A stretch of DNA of 17,170 nt from Syntrophomonas sp. UBA5432 (GCA_002424365.1 DIRQ01000059.1:1-17170); one strand, 5' to 3'; numbered from the stretch's first letter, positions 1-8,042 are shown. Made by a program: numbers and translations. Notes: generated from the letters alone by a model not told the origin.

Positions 1-326
1 AGGGCAAAACCGTTTACGGCTGCGATAACTGGTTTTTCCAGCTTTTCAATGGCACGGAAGGCAGCCTGGCCGGTATAACCGAATTCACGTCCTTCAACCG
101 CAGTCAGGCCATGCATTTCTTTTATGTCCGCCCCGGCTACAAAGGATTTATCCCCGGCCCCGGTAATAATTAAAACCTGAATTTCATCATCGCTGCTGAT
201 TTCATCAACAGCCTTAATAATTTCCTCCAGAACCCCGGTATTAAGTGCATTCATGGCCTCAGGTCGGTTAATATAGAGTATGCCAATGCCGTCCTCTTTC
301 TCCAGCAACAAGTATTTGTATGCCAT
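1..326 (-). CDS. Enoyl-CoA hydratase/isomerase (crotonase) family protein, 5' part only
   Basis: This is the N-terminal 108 codons of a crotonase-fold enzyme; the gene runs off the low-coordinate edge of the window. The ATG at 326 is preceded by a GGAGG on the minus strand. The translation begins MAYKYLLLEKEDGIGILYIN and contains the family's NRPEAMNAL segment, the oxyanion-hole/CoA region FVAGADIKEM, and PVIAAVNGFAL, where the GGG oxyanion loop would follow. In characterised relatives the enzyme hydrates short-chain trans-2-enoyl-CoA such as crotonyl-CoA in the cytoplasm, in beta-oxidation or butyrate metabolism. The catalytic Glu residues lie beyond the window, so hydratase cannot be separated from isomerase or another crotonase activity. 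The gene is about 350 bases downstream of the radical SAM gene and probably has its own promoter. Confidence 0.92.
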   Translation of the reverse strand, partial: MAYKYLLLEKEDGIGILYINRPEAMNALNTGVLEEIIKAVDEISSDDEIQVLIITGAGDKSFVAGADIKEMHGLTAVEGREFGYTGQAAFRAIEKLEKPVIAAVNGFA

Positions 327-460
327 TTTTATAACCTCCACACAAATCATTTCTCTAATTATACCTGCTTTGTCTCCAAATGGAAATTGTTGTTGTGGGG
401 GTAACATAATTAAGTATGTATTCATATTCTAGATTGTGGGTAAAATGTTTACGAGTGAAT

Positions 461-484
461 AGCCTACCAGTTTTTCTGGTGGCT
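461..484. terminator. Hairpin, possible terminator component
   Basis: AGCCTACCAG at 461-470 pairs with CTGGTGGCT at 476-484 around a five-T loop, giving nine pairs with one bulged T. It lies about 195 bases downstream of the radical SAM gene. There is no uridine run directly after the stem on either strand, so alone it would be a weak intrinsic terminator. Confidence 0.4.
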
Positions 485-493
485 TTCATATAC

Positions 494-527
494 AAATGGG
501 AAGGGCTTTTGCTCTTCCCATTTTTTT
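494..527. terminator. Strong intrinsic-terminator-like hairpin
   Basis: AAATGGGAAG at 494-503 pairs perfectly with CTTCCCATTT at 514-523. The loop extends the stem by G-U, G-C and C-G pairs to a TTTT tetraloop. Read on the plus strand the stem runs into seven Ts (521-527). On the minus strand the stem is followed only by TTTGTAT, a poorer uridine tract. No plus-strand gene was found, so it may be a bidirectional stop for the radical SAM transcript; the direction is uncertain. Confidence 0.6.
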
Positions 528-587
528 CGTCCCTTATGTCTATTCAATGTCAGTGTCACCTAAGCATACTCTCGATCTTTGCAATCC

Positions 588-677
588 TCACGCCTAACCC
601 CTTACTCCTAACTCCCTATACAATTATTCAAGTTCTAAATGCAGCTTTATTCACAAAGACAACCAGGTTATCAGTAC
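588..677 (-). repeat. Partial copy (tail module only) of the dispersed 3'-end repeat
   Basis: The sequence from the TAA of the radical SAM gene outward matches the distal half of the copy at 11680-11770. Shared blocks include GTTATCAG.ACCTATTT, GACAAC, CAAG.TCT.AA and the pyrimidine run CCTTACTCCTAACTCC. The hairpin module present in the other copies is absent. The alignment was made by eye. Confidence 0.6.
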
Positions 678-1673
678 CTATTTAATATAATCTATCTTGC
701 TGCCGCAGTGCCGGCAGTGACCATTTTTCAGGCCCTTGACCTCTACCTCATAAACACTACGTTTAACCAGTACTTCACCACAGTTCAGGCAAAGGGTATT
801 GTTTTCCTCCCCTAAAATGTTACCTAAATATACGAAATCAAGGTGTTCCCGAGCCAGTTCTCGGGCTACCTTAAGACTCTCTGCCGGGGTAGCAACCCGG
901 TTAAATTTATAAGCCGGATGGTAGCGGGATAAATGCAAGGGAATAGACTTATTCAGAGAAGCCAGCCAGCGGGCCAAGCTGCTTATTTCTTCGGGTGCAT
1001 CGTTTTCCCCGGGGATAAGCAGAGTGGTAACTTCCACATGGGTTTCAGCTGCCGCCCTTTCAACCGTATCCAGAACTGGCTGCAGTGTACCACGACAGTG
1101 CTGCCGGTAGAAATCATTGTTAAAGGCTTTTACATCTATGTTCATAGCGTCCACTAGAGGCAGCATTTCCTGTAAGGGTTTTGCCTCAATATAGCCGTTG
1201 GTTACCAGCACTACCAGTAGTCCGTGTTCTTTCAGCTTTTCGGCCGCTTCCCGCACATATTCATACCAGATGGAGGGCTCATTATAGGTAAATGCTACCC
1301 CTACCGAGCCTTCCGTTTCCACCTGCCGGGCTATTTCAACCAGGATAGAGGTTTCAATCACCCTGGTTTCCGGTTTATCATGAGCCAGGGAGTAATTCTG
1401 GCAAAAAGCACAGGCTAGATTACAGCCAAAAGTACCGGCAGAAAAAATCAGACTGCCGGGGTAAAAATGATAAAGGGGCTTTTTTTCAATCGGATCCAGG
1501 GCCAGGGAGGCAACCTCAGCATAATTAAGGGTTAGAAGTCTCCCTTCCCGGTTTACCCGCACCCGGCACAAGCCCTCCTGTCCTTCCCGCAAGCGGCAGT
1601 GATGGGGGCAGAGCAAACATTTCAGCTTTTCCCTGGCACTTTGCTCATAAAACATAGCTTCTTTAGCTGGCAC
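678..1673 (-). CDS. amrS: AmmeMemoRadiSam system radical SAM enzyme (AmrS-like)
   Basis: This 331-residue protein belongs to the radical SAM branch of the AmmeMemoRadiSam set, whose reaction I do not know to be established. It carries the [4Fe-4S] motif GCNLACAFC (C84, C88, C91; CX3CX2C) and a SAM-site segment TYNEPSIWYEY near residues 129-139. An N-terminal cysteine block CLLCPHHC...C (C19, C22, C26, C36) and a C-terminal CXXC...CXXC pair (C295, C298, C320, C323) are also present. The cysteine block is typical of this family and resembles the glycyl-radical-activase side of the superfamily; the C-terminal pairs look like a zinc ribbon. Translation probably starts at GTG 1673, with AAGGA eight bases upstream; an ATG six codons in has a weaker site. 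The Memo-AMMECR1 partner is about 6.6 kb upstream at 8270-9664. The stop codon abuts a repeat tail. Confidence 0.9.
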   Translation of the reverse strand: MPAKEAMFYEQSAREKLKCLLCPHHCRLREGQEGLCRVRVNREGRLLTLNYAEVASLALDPIEKKPLYHFYPGSLIFSAGTFGCNLACAFCQNYSLAHDKPETRVIETSILVEIARQVETEGSVGVAFTYNEPSIWYEYVREAAEKLKEHGLLVVLVTNGYIEAKPLQEMLPLVDAMNIDVKAFNNDFYRQHCRGTLQPVLDTVERAAAETHVEVTTLLIPGENDAPEEISSLARWLASLNKSIPLHLSRYHPAYKFNRVATPAESLKVARELAREHLDFVYLGNILGEENNTLCLNCGEVLVKRSVYEVEVKGLKNGHCRHCGSKIDYIK

Positions 1674-1814
1674 AATATCATTCCTTACTATATTAATAGA
1701 CGCGTCGGGAAGCGGCGAGTACTTCTGATGCTCCCTTTGGCCATAATTAAACGCTACTTTCGCTCCGCTTTCTTGAGTCGCTTATTTTTAATAAAACTCA
1801 GGCTATTGATTACT

Positions 1815-1842
1815 ATTATATCAAGATTTAGTTCTACTACAA
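1815..1842 (-). promoter_or_regulatory. Possible sigma-A promoter for the radical SAM gene
   Basis: On the minus strand TTGTAG (1842-1837) lies 16 bases before a perfect TATAAT (1820-1815). The -35 matches the TTGACA consensus only partly. It is the best promoter-like site in the gap and sits after the SLH-gene terminator. Confidence 0.4.
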
Positions 1843-1925
1843 ATGCGAAGCAAAGGGGTGTTCTGTTTGCTTCCCCGAGGATAAATTGTTAATCCATACC
1901 CATGACAAATCGAATACGGAAAACC

Positions 1926-1961
1926 AAAAAGCAGCGGAAACCATTAATAGGCCTCCGCTGC
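1926..1961 (-). terminator. Intrinsic terminator of the SLH surface-protein gene
   Basis: GCAGCGGA (minus strand 1961-1954) pairs perfectly with TCCGCTGC (1938-1931) across a 15-base loop. On the minus strand the stem runs straight into TTTTT (1930-1926). It is about 20 bases past the TAG of the SLH gene, correctly oriented to end its transcript. Confidence 0.88.
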
Positions 1962-1979
1962 CTTTACTTGTTCCGTCTA

Positions 1980-4868
1980 CTAAGAGATCAGGTTATACAA
2001 CACCTGTATCATCTGGGCACGGGTAGTAGTTTCCGCAGGGGTAAGCTTACCGCTGCTGCCGCTTACTATTCCGGTTTTAACCAGATGCGCCATGGCTTCC
2101 CGGGCGTATGCCGGGATGCTGCCGCTATCGGTGAAATCGTTTAGGGTTTTACCCAGATTGCCTGCGGGCAATTGATTGATGCCCTTTAAGACGTTATATA
2201 ACAGGGTGAACATATCCTGACGGGTTATGGCCTGCTCCGGTGCAAATTGGTTATCGCCGATTCCTTTAGTAATGCCCAGGCGTTTGGCTGCGGCCAGATA
2301 GCCGGTGTAGTAAGTGTTGCCCGCATCTACGAAGTTATCTGCCGGGTTATCGTCCGGGGACATACCATAAGCCCGCATGAGCATGGTGATGAATTGCCCT
2401 CTGGTCAGTGTCGCGTCGGGGCTGAAGGTGGTGGCCGTTGTGCCGCTGGTGATGCCCTTAGCGGCGATGTAGCTCACCGCGTCATAGTACCACGCGCCGG
2501 GGAGAACGTCGCTGAAGGGATTTTTCCAGCCGGCTTCCTGAACGTTGGTGATGGGATTTTCCTGAGCGACTTCCTTAGTATCCTGACCCACTACATACAG
2601 GGAAAGGTGGTCAAGGTCGAAGCTGACTATACCGTCTTTGAAGGTGCAGTTTACTTTTTCCAGGTCGCCTTTATCATTTAAGTACCACACGGCCACAGGC
2701 TGGGGTCCGTTGTAAGCTACCTGGATGGAAAGGGTTCCGTCAAAGCTGCTGATCTTCTGGGTGCCGGAAAGAATATTGATGTCCAGCACCAGGTCACCGC
2801 TCTGGACTGCTTCTTGTTGGGCCGGGGTGAGTGAACCTGTCGCCACTGGCTGCAGTTCAATACTCAAATTGCTACCGGTCGCCTGCTCCAGAATGGAGGC
2901 GGCGGCATCTTCGTCCAGGGTAATTGTTCCGGCGGGAAGCTTAAGCGTAATGTCCAGATCCGCTTCATTCATGGCTGACAGAGCCGCTTTGGGAAGTTCC
3001 GTCGCGGTAATGCCGCTTACTTTGGAGAGGTCGATGTCGGCTGCGCCGCCCTGGCTGTTTTCAATGATGTCATTGACTTTAGCCGCAGGCAGGGAAAGGA
3101 CTGCCATGCCATTAGCTGAGGTGTAGTTTACTTTTACCGCGCCGTCTGCCGCCGGGGCAGCAGGTTGGGCAGTACTGCCGGAAGACGAACCGCCGCTACC
3201 ACCGCTACCGCCGGTATAAGTCCAGTGGGCATAAATAGTTGTATTAGCGGTAAATACATAGTCCGTGGTTATTTGCATTCCGCCGCTTACTGCCGTGAAC
3301 CAGCCATCAAAACGATAATCGCTTCTGGTCGGTATGGGCAGGGTGTTTAATTTGCCGTCTACGCCGGTTTGCATGGTTGCAGGCGATACGCTGCCACCGT
3401 TGGCATTAAAGGTTACTGTATATTTTGTTGGTGCTACCTGTTGCCAGTTAGCCGTTACGGTTACGTCTTTGCCGGGCATGGTAAAGGTAGTTGAAGCACT
3501 GCCTGGGTTGGCAAAGCTTACACCATCGGGAGAAGTCCAGTTGACAAAGGTATAGCCGTCACGGGTGCCTGCAGCTATATTAACAGTATCATTCGAATAA
3601 TAATCTCCCACCCCGGACGTAGGTGCATAACTTCCTTCTACTATAACGCAATAAGTCCTTGCTTGTATGGTAAGTTTACTCTTTTCATGCTTGAGAGTGT
3701 AATGTTTCTCTTTCTCCGTCACTAATGTTGCCTCTGTTTCAAAGTCGATATCACTTTCCCCTGGGGTATTGCTATCACTTACATTCAGCTTAGGTACTGC
3801 CCACGTAGATATGGAGTTATTACTATTATCACCTGCCACAAAACCAATATAGTTTACATAGATAGAATCTGATGTAGGAAGCGTCTCACCTTGGGGCATT
3901 GTATAATTAACGGGCCATACCCTTACTTCCTTTTTCTTAATAGAAAAATCAATGGATTTTGAGCCGCTATAATCTGCGTCCTCCGGTATGGATAAGGTGA
4001 CAGTATAATCCCCAACATCTATAGGGGCTGTTCCACTATCGTAGGCGGTAGTATTTCTACCATTATAATGATGGTTCAAAGCTCCTGTAAATCCGCCGGT
4101 CTGTGGCTCACCGGTATAGCCCTTCTGTGGATTGCCTGAGTATTCAGCATCAGTTCCGTCAATTCCGGTAATACTTACAGGCTGCTTTCCTGCCTTCACA
4201 GTAAGTGTAAAGGAACTGTCATTATAGCAATAGCCTCCATTGATTTTGAGTATGATATTTTCCTCAGTACCAGTGGGCGTGCTAGCTGTGTTAAAGATCA
4301 ATATCCATCTCCAATCAGTGGCTGCATCCCTCTTGAGTTCACTCGTCCCTGTAACCAGAGTGCCTCCGTTGTCTTCTATCGTATACGTCATATCGCTCAT
4401 GGGTACATTAGGCAAGGTATACTCATTGTTCAGTGTTGACTGATCAGCTTTTACATAAAAGGTATCCGACTGTATTCCTGTATATGTTGCTTTATTTACA
4501 GTTACTGTTGTTTTTCCACTTTCTATCGCATCACAGCCTTCCGCTGTTAACTTGCAGTAATACTCACATGTTCCGGGCATAAGATCCGAAGGAATTTCGA
4601 AGGTGTTCGTATCAGTCCCAACTGTATAGCTCGACGAGGATGTTATACGCCACCATTGATAAGTGATGGGTGCACCGTTGGTAGTGGTAGCCTCAACTGA
4701 GATTATGCCGGGACTTTCTCCAAAAACCCCCGTCAGAGATGACGTAGGCTGCTGTGTAATATTGATAGTATGCTCAGCAGCGTATGCTACCTGCAGCAGC
4801 ATACTAAACAGCATGCACATTGATAGCAGCAGCGACAGAACTTTGTTTGTGATTCTTTTGGTTTGCAT
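1980..4868 (-). CDS. Secreted multidomain surface protein with three SLH domains
   Basis: This 962-residue exported protein is probably anchored non-covalently to secondary cell-wall polymer. Residues 1-30 form a Sec signal peptide (KR-rich start, LSLLLSMCMLFSMLLQ core, likely cleavage AYA|AEH). Then follow an Ig-like region (about 33-125), MBG-like beta-rich segments (about 225-312 and 313-403, ending in DYSGSKSIDFSIKK-type motifs), a divergent InlB-type repeat (about 404-477) and a clearer InlB B-repeat (about 482-551, with FNANGG and YAHW). A Gly/Ser then Pro/Ala linker (553-576) leads to an unrecognised domain (577-782). Three SLH domains end the protein at about 783-840, 841-900 and 905-962. 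GGAGGAG lies about ten bases before the ATG. The gene follows the DUF2442-like gene by 35 bases and ends at a strong terminator. Its ligand is unknown; adhesion or envelope structure is plausible. Confidence 0.9.
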   Translation of the reverse strand: MQTKRITNKVLSLLLSMCMLFSMLLQVAYAAEHTINITQQPTSSLTGVFGESPGIISVEATTTNGAPITYQWWRITSSSSYTVGTDTNTFEIPSDLMPGTCEYYCKLTAEGCDAIESGKTTVTVNKATYTGIQSDTFYVKADQSTLNNEYTLPNVPMSDMTYTIEDNGGTLVTGTSELKRDAATDWRWILIFNTASTPTGTEENIILKINGGYCYNDSSFTLTVKAGKQPVSITGIDGTDAEYSGNPQKGYTGEPQTGGFTGALNHHYNGRNTTAYDSGTAPIDVGDYTVTLSIPEDADYSGSKSIDFSIKKKEVRVWPVNYTMPQGETLPTSDSIYVNYIGFVAGDNSNNSISTWAVPKLNVSDSNTPGESDIDFETEATLVTEKEKHYTLKHEKSKLTIQARTYCVIVEGSYAPTSGVGDYYSNDTVNIAAGTRDGYTFVNWTSPDGVSFANPGSASTTFTMPGKDVTVTANWQQVAPTKYTVTFNANGGSVSPATMQTGVDGKLNTLPIPTRSDYRFDGWFTAVSGGMQITTDYVFTANTTIYAHWTYTGGSGGSGGSSSGSTAQPAAPAADGAVKVNYTSANGMAVLSLPAAKVNDIIENSQGGAADIDLSKVSGITATELPKAALSAMNEADLDITLKLPAGTITLDEDAAASILEQATGSNLSIELQPVATGSLTPAQQEAVQSGDLVLDINILSGTQKISSFDGTLSIQVAYNGPQPVAVWYLNDKGDLEKVNCTFKDGIVSFDLDHLSLYVVGQDTKEVAQENPITNVQEAGWKNPFSDVLPGAWYYDAVSYIAAKGITSGTTATTFSPDATLTRGQFITMLMRAYGMSPDDNPADNFVDAGNTYYTGYLAAAKRLGITKGIGDNQFAPEQAITRQDMFTLLYNVLKGINQLPAGNLGKTLNDFTDSGSIPAYAREAMAHLVKTGIVSGSSGKLTPAETTTRAQMIQVLYNLIS

Positions 4869-4903
4869 AATATTAATTCTCCTCCTTATTTTTTACTTTA
4901 ACC

Positions 4904-5161
4904 TCAATAAGATTCTCCCAGGGTCATTTTCATAATTTCGTTGTAGGCCAGCTCTGCTACCGCCAGGCCGTTTTTGTACCAGTGCACAAAAGCTCCGTCA
5001 GTATCGGCTGTCTGCCAGACCTCCGGCTTTTGCAAAACTCCAAAACGAAACCCGCCAAATGCCGGTTTCATATCCACTGTTACAGAGTTACCGGTGTCAA
5101 AGGTCACCCGCAGGACGCCGTTTTCCATAGGTTCCACCCGGATAATGGGCTGCCCTTTCAT
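4904..5161 (-). CDS. DUF2442-like small protein
   Basis: This is an 85-residue cytoplasmic protein without signal peptide or membrane segment. The N-terminal pattern IIRVEPMENGVLRVTFDTGN followed by VTVDMKP, and the later VHWYKNGLAVAE, resemble the small beta-rich DUF2442 fold. Members of that family are often found near toxin-antitoxin or regulatory genes, but I know of no firm function. The start is well supported: GGAGGTGAAGGA sits directly upstream of the ATG. It lies between the MalT-like regulator gene (88 bases upstream, with a strong hairpin between) and the SLH gene (35 bases downstream), so it is probably cotranscribed with the SLH gene. No toxin partner of matching size is adjacent. 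Family assignment is by pattern only. Confidence 0.75.
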   Translation of the reverse strand: MKGQPIIRVEPMENGVLRVTFDTGNSVTVDMKPAFGGFRFGVLQKPEVWQTADTDGAFVHWYKNGLAVAELAYNEIMKMTLGESY

Positions 5162-5185
5162 TCCTTCACCTCCCCAGGAAATAGC

Positions 5186-5230
5186 AAAACGCCACTGTAC
5201 CGTTTCATTGTACAGTGGCGTTTTTAATTT
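5186..5230. terminator. Strong bidirectional hairpin between the regulator and DUF2442-like genes
   Basis: A 15-base perfect stem, AAAACGCCACTGTAC (5186-5200) with GTACAGTGGCGTTTT (5210-5224), encloses a nine-base loop. It has Ts at the end of the stem on both strands, so it can act as an intrinsic terminator for the regulator transcript. Read toward the SLH gene, it ends only about 25 bases before the DUF2442-like start codon, leaving almost no room for a separate promoter. A read-through or attenuation role is therefore possible. Confidence 0.8.
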
Positions 5231-5249
5231 GTAGTGTGACCATTTGTCA

Positions 5250-7766
5250 CTATTTTTTTAATTTCAGTAAATTCTCCAATTCCAGGCGTTTGTTTTTGCT
5301 GCTTCCGGAGATGTTGAGTTTATCAAAGATACGTGAGAGCTGATTGCGTACCGTTCCCTCGGCCAGATGCAGCTCCGCAGCAATTTCCAGATTAGTTTTC
5401 CGCTGGGCTGCCAGTCGGGCAATTTCCAGTTCCCGCTCGGACAGTCCATAGTTTTCGTGCTCGCTCCAGTGCTCCCAGAGTATTTTCTGTTTTGCGCTGT
5501 GGAAGCTTTGCGCCAAGGTAAGTATGCGTTCAATCTCCTCGGGATATACACCCTGCTGTCCCAGCTCCTGCAACAGGTTTGTTATGTAGGCTTCGCTTTC
5601 CGCAAAGGGCATTACAATGCCATCAGGAAGAGCCATGGAAAGTGCGGTGTGAAGCTCTTCGAGTGCTTCCGTATGCCTGCCGATCTGATCCAAAGCAGCG
5701 GAGAGCTGGATATGGAGCCAGATTTCACAAAGTACATTATGATAAATACCATACAGATTTTGGCATTCTTCGCACCTTGCCACTACCGCCGTCCATTGCT
5801 CCTGAGCCAGGAGCAGCTGATTATAGAAAGTATGCAGCATGGGGGTAGCGGGGAACATGACCAGGGTCTCCTGCAGCCGTCCTTCCGCCAGCCATTTGGG
5901 GGCGGCTTCGGGATGCCCCAGTAGAGCATATAGAAAGCCCTGGCACATATCCAGCGTGTTGAGCAGTGTATACTGCTTTTCCCTGTGCAACCATTCCCGA
6001 CAGTCAATACTCAGCTTATTCATCTCATTGAAATCTCCGTTTAAAAGCGCCATGCGCATGGAGAGAAAGTCACAGCACATCACAATACTGAATTGGCTTT
6101 TGCGCCTGGCCGCCGACAGTGCCATCCGGTTTGAAATATCAGCATCGGTCAACTGTCCTCGCTCATAGAATAAGTCTGCTGCAAACCCATGTTCCGAACC
6201 GTTGCCATGTCCGTCCGAGATCTGATAATAATAGGGCATACACTCTGTCATCTCGTTATTTTCGCGGTCTGCGCCGCCTACACTACTATGGTACATCATG
6301 AAAATAGATGGCGCGGAAAAGGTCCATGCATCTTTGGGATCCACGCTGAGAGATGTACGGCTGAGCAAGGCACAGGCTCTGCGGTGATAGGCGCTCATGG
6401 CCGATATATTATTGTAGCTAAGAAAGCTCTCCGCTACCTCCGCATCCCCCAAAAGATCATCCCGTTCTTGCAAGGTCAAGACCGTATCCTGCTCCATTGC
6501 CTCAATAAGCAGGCTCTTCATTCGTTGGATTTCTGGAATGTTGTTCATAGTAAACATGGTAATCATACATATTACCAGGGCCGAGGGGTGTGCCATAAGG
6601 ATATCCTCGGGGCATTCGCTTATCCAGCCAAAAAACGCCTCACTGTGCTCGGCGTTCAGGCTTTTCGCCTTGTCTTTTTCCAGGGTGGCCAGCAGGCTAT
6701 CCCAGTCCTGCGCATCTGCAAAGGCGAAATAGGCCGAAATATAGTCTTCGTGATCAAAATACCACTGGCCCAGTCTGGAATAGTTTTCCCTACGATAGAC
6801 TTCCGGCTTTTCGGATAATTTCTGCCGGGTACAGTGACGCAACATATGGTGGTAGCGATAAATCCCATTTTCATTACGTGTAATAAAAGCATTGTTTTTT
6901 GAAAGGGAAGTAAGAAGTTCCACCGCATCCGGGTGCTGCCACAGGTAGGTTGCCTGATCTGCAGTGAACTCATCGGCCATGCCAATCAGAATAAGGAACT
7001 CCCGTTGACGTTCCGGTAATGGATTTAATAATACCTGATCAATCAGCGTAAAAATGTCTGCTGAACTGGATAGCCAGCATCCATTCTGGGCATAGGCCTT
7101 GAAATTCAGATATACCATGGAGATCCATCCCTCGGTGAGCGTAGCAAGAACATTAACTTCCTCGGCCGTGGGTTGCAGTCCACAGCGTTTGGCATAGACT
7201 CCTAACTCTTGTTGGCTAAGGCGCAGGTCATCTGCAGTAATTTCACCCAGCAGATTACCGAGGCGCATCCGTTCCTCCTCGTTAAAAATCTGATTACGGG
7301 ACAGAAGAATGATATGAACACTGTCCGGCAGGCTGCGGGAAAGGAAAAGCAGCAGCGATGTCAATGGTTTTTGCTGAAGGATATGGAGATCGTCCATGAC
7401 CATGTAAATTCGGTTGGCGCTTGGCGACAATGCATCATCCAAAAGCTCCGCCAGCATGGATATGGCACTTGCATCCTGAGGGTACCCGAGGGCTTTCATT
7501 TGTTCGGCTAGTATCGGATAGCCTTTGAAGGCCCGACAAAAGCCCGTCCAAAAATCCGTAATACTGTCCGTAACAATCATTTGCCGCAGAATAACGGTAT
7601 CAGCTTGACTTTTCACCTGGCGTTTTGACCACCAGTTCATAGCGGTGGTTTTTCCAAAGCCCATGGGCGCAATGACTGTGGTAATGGGATAAGTGTTTAT
7701 TTCGTTTAACCGCCGCTTGAGACGCTCGGATATGAAGATATCATTTAAGTGAGGATAATAATTCAA
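5250..7766 (-). CDS. MalT/LuxR-type ATP-dependent transcriptional regulator
   Basis: This 838-residue cytoplasmic regulator has the LAL/MalT architecture. The N-terminal STAND-type ATPase has a Walker A APMGFGKTT (residues 33-41, the family's usual APAGYGKTT variant) and a Walker B YMVMDD (121-126). The long middle is helical and TPR-like and presumably senses an inducer. The C-terminal LuxR helix-turn-helix (773-838) contains LSERELEIARLAAQRKTN and AEGTVRNQLSRIFDKL. Known members need ATP plus a ligand to oligomerise and activate promoters. The start is a TTG at 7766, with GGCGGTGA just upstream; it leaves the expected distance to the P-loop. Proximity to the DUF2442-like and SLH genes suggests it controls surface-protein expression, which is inference. 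Direct repeats lie about 100-130 bases upstream. The inducer cannot be deduced. Confidence 0.9.
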   Translation of the reverse strand: MNYYPHLNDIFISERLKRRLNEINTYPITTVIAPMGFGKTTAMNWWSKRQVKSQADTVILRQMIVTDSITDFWTGFCRAFKGYPILAEQMKALGYPQDASAISMLAELLDDALSPSANRIYMVMDDLHILQQKPLTSLLLFLSRSLPDSVHIILLSRNQIFNEEERMRLGNLLGEITADDLRLSQQELGVYAKRCGLQPTAEEVNVLATLTEGWISMVYLNFKAYAQNGCWLSSSADIFTLIDQVLLNPLPERQREFLILIGMADEFTADQATYLWQHPDAVELLTSLSKNNAFITRNENGIYRYHHMLRHCTRQKLSEKPEVYRRENYSRLGQWYFDHEDYISAYFAFADAQDWDSLLATLEKDKAKSLNAEHSEAFFGWISECPEDILMAHPSALVICMITMFTMNNIPEIQRMKSLLIEAMEQDTVLTLQERDDLLGDAEVAESFLSYNNISAMSAYHRRACALLSRTSLSVDPKDAWTFSAPSIFMMYHSSVGGADRENNEMTECMPYYYQISDGHGNGSEHGFAADLFYERGQLTDADISNRMALSAARRKSQFSIVMCCDFLSMRMALLNGDFNEMNKLSIDCREWLHREKQYTLLNTLDMCQGFLYALLGHPEAAPKWLAEGRLQETLVMFPATPMLHTFYNQLLLAQEQWTAVVARCEECQNLYGIYHNVLCEIWLHIQLSAALDQIGRHTEALEELHTALSMALPDGIVMPFAESEAYITNLLQELGQQGVYPEEIERILTLAQSFHSAKQKILWEHWSEHENYGLSERELEIARLAAQRKTNLEIAAELHLAEGTVRNQLSRIFDKLNISGSSKNKRLELENLLKLKK

Positions 7767-7865
7767 GAAATCACCGCCTTTCCATAGTATTTATATGTTT
7801 CTGGATTGGAACAGATTTCTCAGGGCATAAATTGCTCTCTGCCCGATTTGCAAGGATGGGACTCT

Positions 7866-7896
7866 TACAATCCCCCTATTATTTCCCCTACAATCC
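7866..7896. promoter_or_regulatory. Direct repeats upstream of the MalT-like regulator, possible operator
   Basis: TACAATCC occurs at 7866-7873 and again at 7889-7896, 23 bases start to start, close to two helical turns. A related inverted half-site GGATTGGA is at 7803-7810. MalT-type activators bind repeated short sites upstream of their targets, so these could serve autoregulation. There is no direct evidence. Confidence 0.3.
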
Positions 7897-8042
7897 ATAA
7901 CTATCCATAATAAAAATACTATATTAGGTGGCTGATTACAACGGATTTAGCAACACGTGTATGTCCGTCAAGAAATGATAATATTCTAAATGAAGTATTG
8001 CATTCTTATATTAGAGTTTTGCATAATTCAATATTCCTTATA

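Larger units (their letters stand above)
327..677. other. Intergenic region with two hairpins and a repeat tail
   Basis: No supported gene lies here. From low to high coordinate it holds the ribosome binding site of the crotonase gene, an AT-rich stretch, two adjacent hairpins (461-484 and 494-523) and, next to the radical SAM stop codon, a partial copy of the window's dispersed repeat (about 588-677). A plus-strand open frame from 416 to 685 crosses the hairpins and the repeat and has no good ribosome binding site, so it is not called. Confidence 0.7.
1674..1979 (-). other. Intergenic region: SLH-gene terminator, possible promoter and a structured leader
   Basis: The high-coordinate end contains the terminator of the SLH gene. 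On the minus strand a possible promoter (1815-1842) would start a leader of roughly 130 bases reaching the GTG of the radical SAM gene. The leader from about 1770 to 1700 is markedly more GC-rich than its surroundings. It can form at least two stems: AAGCGG/CCGCTT, and a GGGA/TCCC stem flanked by GC pairs. I do not recognise a known riboswitch class. Plus-strand open frames here are basic, low-complexity and lack ribosome binding sites. Confidence 0.45.

Noticed and set aside
416..685. Plus-strand open frame of 89 codons
   Set aside because: It crosses two hairpins and a repeat copy, has no good ribosome binding site, and its hydrophobic composition follows from T-rich intergenic sequence.
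1599..1892. Plus-strand open frame of 97 codons with a basic product
   Set aside because: It overlaps the start of the radical SAM gene and its leader, lacks a ribosome binding site, and shows no recognisable domain.
5367..5924. Plus-strand open frame of 185 codons
   Set aside because: It lies wholly inside the antisense strand of the MalT-like regulator, whose minus-strand frame has clear domains.
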